Below are positions 17,738 to 25,958 of a stretch of 64,000 bases of DNA, piece by piece; within the stretch, counting starts at the first letter, position 1, and the number at the start of each line of letters is the position of its first letter. Position numbers and translations under genes: made by a program. Below the pieces are notes generated by a model, which saw only the letters and a program-made list of their open reading frames with translations, did not search any database and was not told where the DNA came from. The DNA comes from Desulfomonile tiedjei DSM 6799. GTDB lineage: Bacteria; Desulfobacterota; Desulfomonilia; Desulfomonilales; Desulfomonilaceae. The stretch covers positions 5,088,001-5,152,000 of the forward strand of contig NC_018025.1 in the NCBI RefSeq assembly GCF_000266945.1, in the 5' to 3' direction.

Positions 17738-19645
17738 ATGGAATTGTGGAAAGAGAAGTATTCTTCAAAAATAGTCGATGCAAAGGAAGCCGTTTCCCAC
17801 TTGAAAAACGGTGACCGGGTATACTTGGGCAGCTTGTGTTCGGAACCGGGGATGATCATTGATGCTCTGCGATCTTCGCACCTGGACGATATCGAAATCA
17901 TCCAATTCATGCACGGTCGTCGGGCAGAGTCTCTTACAAAAGCACAGCCGACCAGATTCAGAATGAAGAGCTTTTTTATAGGAGGCGATCTAGCGGAACC
18001 GTCTGTAAGCGACTATGTGCCATTATATCACTCTCAAATACCCGGATTTTTTCGGAATCGCCGAATTCCCATCGATGTCGCGATTGTTCAGGTCTCCAGC
18101 CCTGACAGGTTCGGGCGCTTCAGTTTGGGTCTTTCGGTGGATGTTACTCTTGCCGCTCTGGAATCCGCTCGCGTGGTGATCGCTCAGGTCAATCCCAGGA
18201 TACCCCGCACCCGTGGGGACACGGTAATTGTGGGCGATCGTATCGACTTCATTGTTGTTGCAGAAGACGACCTTTTTGAATTCTCTCAGGATGTATTCAG
18301 CGATTCTGCAAGCGTAATAGGTCGCTATTGCGCCGAATTGGTGGAAGACGGTGCAATACTGCAATTTGGATTCGCAGGTGCACCCAGGGGACTCACGAAC
18401 CACTTGAAAGATCGTCGTAATCTGGGGGTGCATTCGGAAATCTATACAGACGGATTCATGGAACTTACCGAGGCAGGGGTAATTACCAATGAAACCAAGA
18501 AACTCTATCGTGGCAAGTCTCTCGCTACGTGTTGTATTGGAAGCAGCAAGTTGTACGACTTTATTCATGATAACGATTTAGTGGAGCTGTATCCTTCCGA
18601 CATGATCCTGAGACCGGGCTTCATAGGACTAAACGACCGCGTGACAGCAATCAACCTTGCCGTGGAAATAGATTTGCGCGGCCAGATTAGACAAGGGCGT
18701 TCAGCAGCCAACTATATTAAGGGATCGGGTGGAGATCGAGACTTTATGAGGGGAGCTAACCTCTCTAACGGAGGAAGATCCATAATCTGTCTTCGCTCCA
18801 TTTCTCCGGAAAGCGGCAAATCATCACTGGTTCCTGCGTTCGAACCGAGATCTGCGGTTCTTATGAACACGGGAGAAGCGAATTTTATCGTCACTGAGTA
18901 CGGAACAGCATACCTGGGTGGCAAATCGATTCGAGAAAGGGCATTGGCAATCATTGAAATAGCGCATCCGGATCACCGCGATCACCTCATGGAAGAAGCA
19001 CGAAAATTGGGGTATGTAGGAAAAAACCAATTCCCGTTTCGCACGGTTTCTCACGAATTGCGAGAACGGGTGCGCATGGACCGAACATTTAAAGGAGATC
19101 TTGTGGGTCGGGTTCGGGTAATCAAGCCTACCGACGAATCCATGATGAGAGATCTTTTTTATCATCTTTCTGAGAGAGCCGTATATTTCAGATACTTCGG
19201 CCGTAGGAAAAGCATGCCTCATGACAACCTTCAGAAGTATGTCAATTTAAGAGATGAAGACGGTCTTTCCATTGTGGTTACCATCGGTCCTCGAGAGGAC
19301 AGACGAATTATCGCAGAGGCGCGATATATGTTTGAAAAAGATAACCCATTTCCTGAAGTGGCGTTCATGGTCGACGAGAAATATCATGGCAGAGGCATTG
19401 CCACTTTTCTCTTGAACTATCTTACCGAAATTGCTCAAGAGCGTGGGGTCCCTGGATTCAAAGCGGATGTTCTGGTGTCCAACCTTCCGATGCAGGACAT
19501 ATTCAATAGAGTTCCCTATGTTACTGAGAAAACTGCTGATATCGGTATATTAAGTTACAAATGGAGATTCGATCAGTTGAAGAAACCGGAGAATACAGAT
19601 ACCCACGGCTCTGTCCCGGTCATCCCAAGCGGCGACGACAATTAA
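17738..19645 (+). CDS. Acetyl-CoA hydrolase/CoA-transferase fused to a GNAT acetyltransferase domain
   Basis: The first 440 residues match the class I CoA-transferase family of acetyl-CoA hydrolases and 4-hydroxybutyrate CoA-transferases, which move CoA between acids through a glutamyl-CoA thioester. The catalytic Glu is E234 in LGVHSEIYTDGFMELTEAG, with the glycine-rich DGAILQFGFAGAPRGL just before it and the C-terminal domain motif TEYGTAYLGGKSIRERA near 390. From about residue 463 a GNAT domain follows (VRVIKPTDESMMRDLFYHLS) with the acetyl-CoA loop in FMVDEKYHGRGIATFLLNYL. So a CoA-ester enzyme and a probable acetyl-CoA-dependent acetyltransferase are on one chain. Divergent from pta-ackA, it probably acts on acetyl-CoA or a related acyl-CoA; the GNAT part may acetylate the enzyme itself or a metabolic partner, which is inference. 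Confidence 0.9.
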   Translation: MELWKEKYSSKIVDAKEAVSHLKNGDRVYLGSLCSEPGMIIDALRSSHLDDIEIIQFMHGRRAESLTKAQPTRFRMKSFFIGGDLAEPSVSDYVPLYHSQIPGFFRNRRIPIDVAIVQVSSPDRFGRFSLGLSVDVTLAALESARVVIAQVNPRIPRTRGDTVIVGDRIDFIVVAEDDLFEFSQDVFSDSASVIGRYCAELVEDGAILQFGFAGAPRGLTNHLKDRRNLGVHSEIYTDGFMELTEAGVITNETKKLYRGKSLATCCIGSSKLYDFIHDNDLVELYPSDMILRPGFIGLNDRVTAINLAVEIDLRGQIRQGRSAANYIKGSGGDRDFMRGANLSNGGRSIICLRSISPESGKSSLVPAFEPRSAVLMNTGEANFIVTEYGTAYLGGKSIRERALAIIEIAHPDHRDHLMEEARKLGYVGKNQFPFRTVSHELRERVRMDRTFKGDLVGRVRVIKPTDESMMRDLFYHLSERAVYFRYFGRRKSMPHDNLQKYVNLRDEDGLSIVVTIGPREDRRIIAEARYMFEKDNPFPEVAFMVDEKYHGRGIATFLLNYLTEIAQERGVPGFKADVLVSNLPMQDIFNRVPYVTEKTADIGILSYKWRFDQLKKPENTDTHGSVPVIPSGDDN

Positions 19646-19777
19646 GACGTAGCCTTATATTCCGACGATTCTTGTGCGATTCGCCATTTTCGTGGAATCG
19701 AATTCGGAAACATTGCATCTTATGGTGTGGAGATAGTACGTCTCCGTCGATCATAGAGACTGAGAAAGACCAATACA

Positions 19778-19945
19778 ATGCTAGGTTTAGCCATAACACT
19801 GTTAATTATAGCTTTGATTGCTGGATTCCTCGGCTTCCTGGGAATTGCGGGAGCCGCTGTAGCCGGAATTGCTAAAGTCGTGTTTCTGGTTTTTCTCATA
19901 CTGTTTGTAGTATCACTTGTTTTTGGAGGACGCGCAGTCCTCTGA
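19778..19945 (+). CDS. DUF1328-type small membrane protein
   Basis: A 55-residue very hydrophobic protein of the YtjA/DUF1328 type, found across proteobacteria with no established biochemical role. It reads [20 protein letters not shown] and continues with the hallmark [20 protein letters not shown], ending in GGRAVL: two transmembrane helices joined by a Gly-Ala-rich turn. The start ATG 19778 has a weak ribosome site (GAGAAAG, 11 bases upstream). A perfect 10-bp hairpin follows seven bases after the stop, so it likely forms its own short transcript or ends that of the CoA-transferase gene. Confidence 0.85.
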   Translation: MLGLAITLLIIALIAGFLGFLGIAGAAVAGIAKVVFLVFLILFVVSLVFGGRAVL

Positions 19946-19952
19946 AATAGCA

Positions 19953-19985
19953 TTCCAAGCCTTGAGAATTCCTCGAGGCTTGGAA
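19953..19985 (+). terminator. Hairpin after the DUF1328 gene
   Basis: TTCCAAGCCT and AGGCTTGGAA pair perfectly over 10 bp, extended inside by GAG/CTC around an AATTC loop. No U-run follows. It sits seven bases after the stop codon. Confidence 0.6.
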
Positions 19986-20129
19986 ATGAACCATGTGTGA
20001 ATCGGATTTATTCCATATTCTATTTTGTTAGGACCACCAATTGCAAATACCACTGTAATTCCCCACCTCATATATCATTTTGTAAGATGAAAGAAGTGAT
20101 TATGTTTTTCTTGAGAAAAAGAAGAAAGG

Positions 20130-20696
20130 ATGGAAATTAACATGGCAACTTCCACTGATATTGAATCATCTCAAAATATTCATCACAATATAGATATGCA
20201 CGCGGCAATGGAGATTTACAGGGAAAAAGCAAAGCTGACTGCGCCTCATAAAATGCTTGCTTCTCTGGCGGGAAGCTGGACTACGAAAACCACAGCATGG
20301 ATGGGACCCGACCAGCCTGCTATGGAAAGCACAGGAACCTGCGAGCAGAAGATGCTCCTTGGCGGACGTTACTTGCAGCAGGAGTATACCGGAGAGATGA
20401 TGGGCGATACATTCACAGGGATAAACCTCATAGGCTATGACAATCATACGAAAAAGTATGTGTCTACCTGGATCGATTCCATGAGCACCGGTATCTACTA
20501 TTTTGAAGGTACGGCCAGTGAAGACGGTAAAATCATAACTCAGGAAAGCTCCCTTGACGATCCGGTCAGAGGTCCTATTGTGTGGCGCAGTGTGACCACC
20601 ATCGTGGATGAGAATAACATGAAATACGAAATGTACATCACACCCAAAGGAGGCACCGAAGAGAAAGTGATGGTAATGACCGTCACCCGGAAATAG
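20130..20696 (+). CDS. DUF1579-family protein
   Basis: A 188-residue soluble protein of the DUF1579 family (a lipocalin-like beta fold is likely; function not established). Family pattern: after a helical N-terminus (HAAMEIYREKAKLTAPHKML) comes LASLAGSWTTKTTAWMGP, then LLGGRYLQQEYTGEMMGDTF and YDNHTKKYVSTWIDSMSTGI, ending in VMVMTVTRK. No signal peptide, so cytoplasmic. ATG 20130 is used, but ATG 20142 (MATSTDIE) is also possible, as AAAGGA lies 11 bases before it. Convergent with the Trp-rich protein gene, with a hairpin between. Confidence 0.75.
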   Translation: MEINMATSTDIESSQNIHHNIDMHAAMEIYREKAKLTAPHKMLASLAGSWTTKTTAWMGPDQPAMESTGTCEQKMLLGGRYLQQEYTGEMMGDTFTGINLIGYDNHTKKYVSTWIDSMSTGIYYFEGTASEDGKIITQESSLDDPVRGPIVWRSVTTIVDENNMKYEMYITPKGGTEEKVMVMTVTRK

Positions 20697-20735
20697 CGAG
20701 GGCTTGCAAGAACGGGAGTCGTTGCGGCTTGATGG

Positions 20736-20763
20736 GCAGGACCGGCGCTGAGGCCGGTTCTGC
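20736..20763. terminator. Terminator-like hairpin between convergent genes
   Basis: GCAGGACCGGC and GCCGGTTCTGC pair over 11 bases with a single internal G-T mismatch and a 6-base loop. It stands 40 bp after the DUF1579 stop and 34 bp past the end of the convergent gene, so it could serve both. Confidence 0.55.
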
Positions 20764-20797
20764 GATACTTAAATACTTCCGTGACCGTGAGATGTAC

Positions 20798-22051
20798 CTA
20801 TTCGGGATAGTACGGAAGTGGTGGGTTCGAGTGATCTTTCCAATGAAAATCAAAACCCGTATTGGGGAGAATTTCCACTGTGAAATTCGTCGGTCCGGCC
20901 TGCTGGTAAATCTCGACGCCTATACTTGAAGGATGAGCTTCGTAGTAATAGGAATTATCGCTATTCTTATAGTAATCATACGGCGGACTGACGGCCGCTT
21001 GTTGCGTATCGCAACCTAAACCGTAAACGCCCAGAGCGTTCTGGTTGCCTGTTGCATTCAAGACCTCTATGGTTGTGCCGGTGGTCGGGGTTATGCGCAT
21101 CCCGCCATTATATCCGTTGACCAGGCTGAGATTGTAGACATCCCTCGCATGGGGTTGCGTGCCATCATTGGCGTGTAAAGTCCATTCAAATCGAGTTTGG
21201 ACATGGTCGTCCAAGACTTGTCCTTGAGGCGCAAATTCTATGGAAGAGCCACTGAGCCTGTGGACATGGTGAAAAGTTATGGTTGCAGAGGCATTTGCAC
21301 CCAGGTTTTGGTAGATCCAAGTATCGGGATCGGCTTGCTGGGTAAAACCTGAAAAGGCCGTCGTATCATACTCTACCCAATTCAAGTGAGCAAACTTGAG
21401 ATAAACATCAATTGTTTCGCCAAAATGATTTGTTACGGTAAAAGTTTGATCGTATGTTATTTCCCAGGCTTGAGTGGAGGGATTTGTCCAATACCAATCT
21501 CCTTGGATGTGATCCCAATACCAGTATTCGTTTGGATCTATAACCCAATAATTGTTGGATCCATCAAAATTGCAGTAGTACACAAATGACCCATTCCAAT
21601 CATTGTAGTAGTACTTGTGCAGATTCGGATCGAATCGCCATGTAAACATTGCTTCCCATTGGCCACCGGGCTGGAACTGATGAATGTCATCAAACCAAAT
21701 CCATGTACCGGTATCGATCCGCTGCATATAATATTCATGCTGCCCGTGGTACCATTGGTTCAACCCTGCCTGTGAGTCCGAAAACCACCACTGGGTCTGT
21801 TCGTTCCACCACCAGTTCGTGTTTTGGTTAAACCACCAGCCTTGACCGTCATCGTTGTACCACCAGCCGTTATCGACATAGACCCAGCCGAGATTATCGA
21901 CCTGTTCAGCTTGGGCTTGTTGTTCCTGCACATCAGGCGCATCCGCTACTGCTCCATCAAGGACAATTCTGTCCTCCAACTGCTCCAGGAGCATGCGCCT
22001 GTCCACGGCAAAAGCATTCGTAACTGAGCTGGAATTCTCTGAACAAAACAT
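20798..22051 (-). CDS. Tryptophan-rich LEPR-type protein with thaumatin-like C-terminal region
   Basis: A 417-residue protein of unknown role. ATG 22051 has AGGAGG five bases upstream. Residues 21-34, LLEQLEDRIVLDGA, match the LEPR-XLL motif usually seen near the N-terminus of very large bacterial surface proteins. Residues about 58-200 are strikingly aromatic: about 22 Trp plus many Tyr, in units such as WWYNDDGQGWWFNQNTNWWW, resembling the aromatic cell-wall or sugar-binding repeats of choline-binding type proteins, though not the same. The second half (about 205-417) ends like a beta-sandwich; YNLSLVNGYNGGMRI near residue 305 resembles the thaumatin-like signature YDVSLVDGFN. No classical signal peptide is visible. 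An outer-surface or carbohydrate-binding role is inference. Confidence 0.75.
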   Translation of the reverse strand: MFCSENSSSVTNAFAVDRRMLLEQLEDRIVLDGAVADAPDVQEQQAQAEQVDNLGWVYVDNGWWYNDDGQGWWFNQNTNWWWNEQTQWWFSDSQAGLNQWYHGQHEYYMQRIDTGTWIWFDDIHQFQPGGQWEAMFTWRFDPNLHKYYYNDWNGSFVYYCNFDGSNNYWVIDPNEYWYWDHIQGDWYWTNPSTQAWEITYDQTFTVTNHFGETIDVYLKFAHLNWVEYDTTAFSGFTQQADPDTWIYQNLGANASATITFHHVHRLSGSSIEFAPQGQVLDDHVQTRFEWTLHANDGTQPHARDVYNLSLVNGYNGGMRITPTTGTTIEVLNATGNQNALGVYGLGCDTQQAAVSPPYDYYKNSDNSYYYEAHPSSIGVEIYQQAGPTNFTVEILPNTGFDFHWKDHSNPPLPYYPE

Positions 22052-22312
22052 TTCAGCCTCCTGGACAAACAAATAGAATTATAGGAGAAAGGGGTTTAGG
22101 AACTGCAGGTCTATTTAAAATCGTATGTTATGGCTTGATTGCTGTCAATCAAAAGTTCATATGCCGTGCACTTTGCGGGCGCAGGTCTCTTTGCCCAACG
22201 GGGAGGAGTGGAAGTCCGTTTTCTACATTTTTTTGAAGACCCTCTTTTGAAAATTCGTTAAATGTGACACATTCTAGCGCCCGGACTTCAGGCACTTTAA
22301 GGAGGAGCAAAC

Positions 22313-23461
22313 ATGAAGCACTTCTTCTGGATATTCACACTGCTTATCATCTTTTGGAGCCCGATGCGCGGTGAGGCTGCCGAACAACCTATCAAAGTGG
22401 CACTGCTTTTCAATCTTACCGGAGACATGGCATCCATTGACGCTCCAGGTTTCAGGGGCGCACAGCTTGCAGCCATTCGGATCAATGCTGCCGGGGGGCT
22501 GCTCGGAAGAAAACTGAAATTGATCGTCATCGATTCGCGTTCCGACCCCACAGCGGCAGCGGAAGGAGCGTTTGAAGCATTAGAACAAGGAATTGTTGCA
22601 GGTATCGGATACGGTGACACCACGTACGTGCTGGCAGCAGGCCCTGAGTTTGCTAAACGCGGAATTCCCTTCATCACTTCCGGTGCAACCGATCCGAATC
22701 TTCCCCGGGATGTCGGTCCCAGTCTCTTGATGACTGCGTACGGTGATGATGAGCAAGCCGCAGCTATGGCCGATTTTGCCGTGAAATATCTGAAAGCGAA
22801 GCGCTTCGTCCTGTGGACCGATGTATCGACTGATTTCACCCGTGATCTCGCCGAATATTTCAAAGAGAGCCTCGCAAGAACGGGTGGTCAGTTGATTGCA
22901 CAAGATGTGTTCAAAGCCGGCACAAAAGACTTTGCCCCGCACGTAAAACGCCTGAAGGCCCTCAATGCCGTACCAGATGCAATATTTGTCTCCGCGGCTC
23001 CAGGCGAAGCAGCCACAGCAGTGGCACAAATAAGACAATCCGGAGTGACGGCTCCCATACTGAGTGGAGACGGATTTGACAGCGATCTTGTAAAGCAGTT
23101 GCCCTCGCCTAAGATTGCAAATGGGATTTACTTTTCGACGCATTCATACAGGGGGCAAAACAGACCTGAAGTGCTGGCTTTTATTGAAGAATATAAGAAA
23201 GAGTACGGGATGAAACCGGAAAACGCCTTTGCCGCGTTGGGCTTTGATGCTTTGAATCTCCTCGCGGATGCGATAAAGCGGGCAAATTCAGTTTCTCTGG
23301 ATCCACTTCTGAAAGCCCTGTACGAGACTCGCACTTTCCCGGGGGTGACAGGAGAAATTTCCTATGCCCGGCCGAACCGCGCGCCGATCAAACCAATTTC
23401 CATAATAGGCATAAAGAATGGTGAATACTCGGTTATAGAGACGTGGAAAGCTGGACATTGA
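22313..23461 (+). CDS. ABC-transporter solute-binding protein, branched-chain amino acid (Peripla_BP_6) type
   Basis: A 382-residue periplasmic binding protein of the Leu/Ile/Val (LivJ/K-like) family. A textbook ribosome site AAGGAGG lies seven bases before ATG 22313. The signal peptide MKHFFWIFTLLIIFW is cut after GEA, then the mature domain opens IKVALLFNLTGDMASIDAPG, the family's first strand and binding loop. Other marks are GAQLAAIRINAAGGLLGRKL, ITSGATDPNLP and LKALNAVPDAIFVSA. No permease or ATPase gene is near, so it is an orphan binding protein or works with components elsewhere. It lies only 22 bp before the ThiC-family gene, suggesting co-transcription and perhaps a ligand related to that enzyme; that is inference. 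Confidence 0.9.
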   Translation: MKHFFWIFTLLIIFWSPMRGEAAEQPIKVALLFNLTGDMASIDAPGFRGAQLAAIRINAAGGLLGRKLKLIVIDSRSDPTAAAEGAFEALEQGIVAGIGYGDTTYVLAAGPEFAKRGIPFITSGATDPNLPRDVGPSLLMTAYGDDEQAAAMADFAVKYLKAKRFVLWTDVSTDFTRDLAEYFKESLARTGGQLIAQDVFKAGTKDFAPHVKRLKALNAVPDAIFVSAAPGEAATAVAQIRQSGVTAPILSGDGFDSDLVKQLPSPKIANGIYFSTHSYRGQNRPEVLAFIEEYKKEYGMKPENAFAALGFDALNLLADAIKRANSVSLDPLLKALYETRTFPGVTGEISYARPNRAPIKPISIIGIKNGEYSVIETWKAGH

Positions 23462-23483
23462 TGCGTTTGTGTCCGCAGTTTGA

Positions 23484-24857
23484 ATGATGGACAAGTATTC
23501 GCGTACTTTCTATAATGACGACGCTGCGATCCTCGGAGAAAACGATCGCACAAAGACAGTCTTGACAGTTGTTGAGAACGGGTTGAAAAGCCCGAAAGAT
23601 ATGGAGTTTGCATTGAAGGAATTGTTGAAGCAAATAGCGCTCGAAGAAGCCACAGACCCGGAAGCCCTTTACCATGATTTTGAACATGGCCGACTGGCGG
23701 TCTTTAAGGCTCCTCCATCGGGAAAATCCGTTGCAGTAGGAGAAAAGCTCAAGGTCAAGGTGAATGCCAATATCGGAACGTCAAGCGACCTGCACGACGA
23801 GGATTTTGAACTCAGGAAACTCGAAGCTTCTATAAAAGCCGGCACCGATGCCGTGATGGACCTCTCCACCGGCGGTGACTTACGAAGCGTTCGGCGCAAG
23901 ATCATTTCCGAATCGTCTGTCCCGGTTGGGTCTGTACCCATCTACGAAGCCATAGTCCAGTCACTGCGCCTGAGGCAAGGGGCCGAAAAGATGGAGCCCA
24001 AAGAAATGCTCGACGCCATACGGCTCCACGGTGAGGACGGGATCAGTTTCGTTACCGTTCATTGCGGAGTGACGCTGAAAGCACTGGAGCATCTGACGGC
24101 AAAGCCCAGAGTGTGCGGTATCGTGAGCAGAGGCGGCAGCTTTCTTGCCCGCTGGATGAGGGCCAACAAAGCGGAAAATCCGCTCTATGAACAGTATGAC
24201 GAAGTTCTGGACATCTGCAAACAGTACAACATGGTGATCAGCCTTGGCGACGGCCTGAGACCCGGTGCAATCGCGGATTCTCTGGATGCAGCACAAGTCG
24301 AGGAACTCATCACGCTGGGAGACCTGTGCCGAAGAGCCAGAGCAAAAGGTGTACAGGCAATCATCGAAGGCCCCGGCCACGTGCCTCTGGATCAGGTAGC
24401 CTCTCAGATGCAGCTTCAGAAAAAGCTCTGTGATGACGCTCCGTTCTATGTGCTGGGTCCTCTCGTGACTGATATTGCTCCGGGATTGGATCACATCACG
24501 TCTGCAATCGGCGGAGCGGTAGCTGCTGCAAACGGCGCTGATTTCCTGTGCTATGTCACGCCGTCCGAACACCTGGGCCTGCCGTCCGTGGAAGACGTGA
24601 GAATGGGAGTGCTTGCCGCCAGAGTTGCCGGGCACGCTGCGGACCTGGTCAGGAAACGTCCTGGAGCATGGCAATGGGACGAACAGATGAGCCGTGCCAG
24701 GAAGGACCGAAACTGGCCGGATCAGATCAGGCTGGCACTCGACCCGGAGCTGGCCAAGGAAATACGGGCCCGAACTTGCAGAGAAAACCATGAGACATGC
24801 ACAATGTGCGGAGATCTCTGCGCTTACAAGGCCGACACGGAACTTGATATGCTGTGA
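23484..24857 (+). CDS. ThiC-family radical SAM enzyme (phosphomethylpyrimidine or 5-hydroxybenzimidazole synthase)
   Basis: A 457-residue member of the ThiC superfamily, which rearranges aminoimidazole ribotide to HMP-phosphate (thiamine pathway) or, in the BzaA/B/F paralogs, to 5-hydroxybenzimidazole for cobamides. Seen: VNANIGTSSDLHDEDFELRK, DLSTGGDLRSVRRKII, SRGGSFLARWMRAN, IEGPGHVPLDQVASQMQLQK and TSAIGGAVAAANGADFLCYV, all core family blocks. The C-terminal cluster motif is CTMCGDLC at residues 439-446, spaced C-x2-C-x3-C, whereas the E. coli-type ThiC has C-x2-C-x4-C. There is no TPP riboswitch before the gene. It is therefore either the short anaerobe-type ThiC or a BzaF-like paralog; I cannot settle this by eye. 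The ribosome site is weak. Upstream partner is the solute-binding protein, downstream a DJ-1/PfpI protein. Confidence 0.88.
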   Translation: MMDKYSRTFYNDDAAILGENDRTKTVLTVVENGLKSPKDMEFALKELLKQIALEEATDPEALYHDFEHGRLAVFKAPPSGKSVAVGEKLKVKVNANIGTSSDLHDEDFELRKLEASIKAGTDAVMDLSTGGDLRSVRRKIISESSVPVGSVPIYEAIVQSLRLRQGAEKMEPKEMLDAIRLHGEDGISFVTVHCGVTLKALEHLTAKPRVCGIVSRGGSFLARWMRANKAENPLYEQYDEVLDICKQYNMVISLGDGLRPGAIADSLDAAQVEELITLGDLCRRARAKGVQAIIEGPGHVPLDQVASQMQLQKKLCDDAPFYVLGPLVTDIAPGLDHITSAIGGAVAAANGADFLCYVTPSEHLGLPSVEDVRMGVLAARVAGHAADLVRKRPGAWQWDEQMSRARKDRNWPDQIRLALDPELAKEIRARTCRENHETCTMCGDLCAYKADTELDML

Positions 24858-25207
24858 GTTCGCCGGTTCTCAACGGCATAGCCACGCTTGACCGGTGAGC
24901 GCAGCGAACCGCATGGTGAAACGATTCTCAGCGCCAGACTGCGCAGCCCGTGGAGGAATGCTGTGACCGGCAGGAACCGCGTGGTTCGTGTAACTTTACG
25001 GCCTGAACAGAAGCACCACCACTGCCTCGGTCATCTCAGCAAATTGAAAAGCCTTATCGCGATTGCTACGGTTCGCTTCGTTCCCCGCATCCTACGCGAG
25101 CTGAAGCTTACAGAGGAACAACGTTTTCCCTTGCCGCTTATGGGGGCACCTGCTAAGAGCATGAATGCGGTTTACACACAGAGTCACCTCCATGTCGAGA
25201 CAAAGTC
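24858..25207 (+). other. Gap between the ThiC-family and DJ-1/PfpI genes
   Basis: 350 bp without a supported gene. The open frame at 24888-25211 is Arg- and His-rich, has no ribosome site and overlaps the next start, so it is not claimed. Confidence 0.5.
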
Positions 25208-25789
25208 ATGAAGAGAGTCTTGCTGTTGTTGTGCAAAGGCTTTGAGATCTACGAAGCCGCAGCATTCTACGATGTATTAGGCTGGTCCGGGGCCTATGGT
25301 TCGGAACAGGTTGCCGTTGTGACGGTAGGCTTGCGAAAAGAAGTCCAAGGCTCGTTTGGGATAAGGGTAATCCCGGACCGGCTTTTGTCGGAAGCACATC
25401 CCGAAGACTTTGAAGCGCTGGCTGTGCCAGGCGGGTTTGAGACACACGGCTACTACGAGGAAGCATATTCCGAACCGGTGGCTGACCTTATTCGTCGTTT
25501 TTTCGCTATGGAGAAGCCGATCGCATCAATATGCGTGGGCGCTCTTCCTCTCGCGAACAGTGGAATACTCAAAGGGCGGCAAGCGACCACATATCATCTG
25601 CTCGAAGGGATACGGCGCAAACAATTGGCCAGTTTTGGGGCGCATGTCATTGACAAACCGATTGTGTGGGACGAGAACGTTATTACTTCCACGTCACCGG
25701 CAACGGCGATGGAAGTGGCGTTTGCACTCCTGGCGAGAATAACGAGTAAGGAGAATTCGGATCAAATACGGTTAAAGATGGGTTTTTAA
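25208..25789 (+). CDS. DJ-1/PfpI-family protein
   Basis: A 193-residue protein of the DJ-1/ThiJ/PfpI superfamily, whose members are cysteine-dependent glyoxalases, deglycase-like proteins or chaperones. Family features: MKRVLLLLCKGFEIYEAAAF at the N-terminus with the conserved Glu of the active site, FEALAVPGGFETHGYY in the middle, and the nucleophile elbow IASICVGALPLANSGILKG with Cys about residue 102. After it come ATTYHLL and ENVITSTSPATAMEVAFALL. Cytoplasmic. It lies 350 bp after the ThiC-family gene; historical naming as ThiJ does not prove a thiamine role. Confidence 0.88.
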   Translation: MKRVLLLLCKGFEIYEAAAFYDVLGWSGAYGSEQVAVVTVGLRKEVQGSFGIRVIPDRLLSEAHPEDFEALAVPGGFETHGYYEEAYSEPVADLIRRFFAMEKPIASICVGALPLANSGILKGRQATTYHLLEGIRRKQLASFGAHVIDKPIVWDENVITSTSPATAMEVAFALLARITSKENSDQIRLKMGF

Positions 25790-25958
25790 GCATAGCAGGC
25801 TGGCGCGACGCAATGCATTTCTTCAATTCCATATTAGAAAGTTGATTTATCGAGGGAGGCGAGCCTCGCTATCAGGAGCCGCGTCGCATGAGGGTGAACA
25901 ACGGGGACCGCATCGATCGAGTCATTTTCCTGCTCTCATAACCTTAGCGAACCAAACC

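Noticed and set aside
22080-22312. TPP riboswitch before the solute-binding/ThiC pair
   Set aside because: No CUGAGA-type core or matching stems seen before either gene.
23961-24791. 276-residue frame opposite the ThiC-family gene
   Set aside because: Mirror of conserved ThiC codons; no start signal.
24888-25211. 107-residue frame between ThiC-family and DJ-1 genes
   Set aside because: No ribosome site, biased Arg/His content, overlaps the DJ-1 start.
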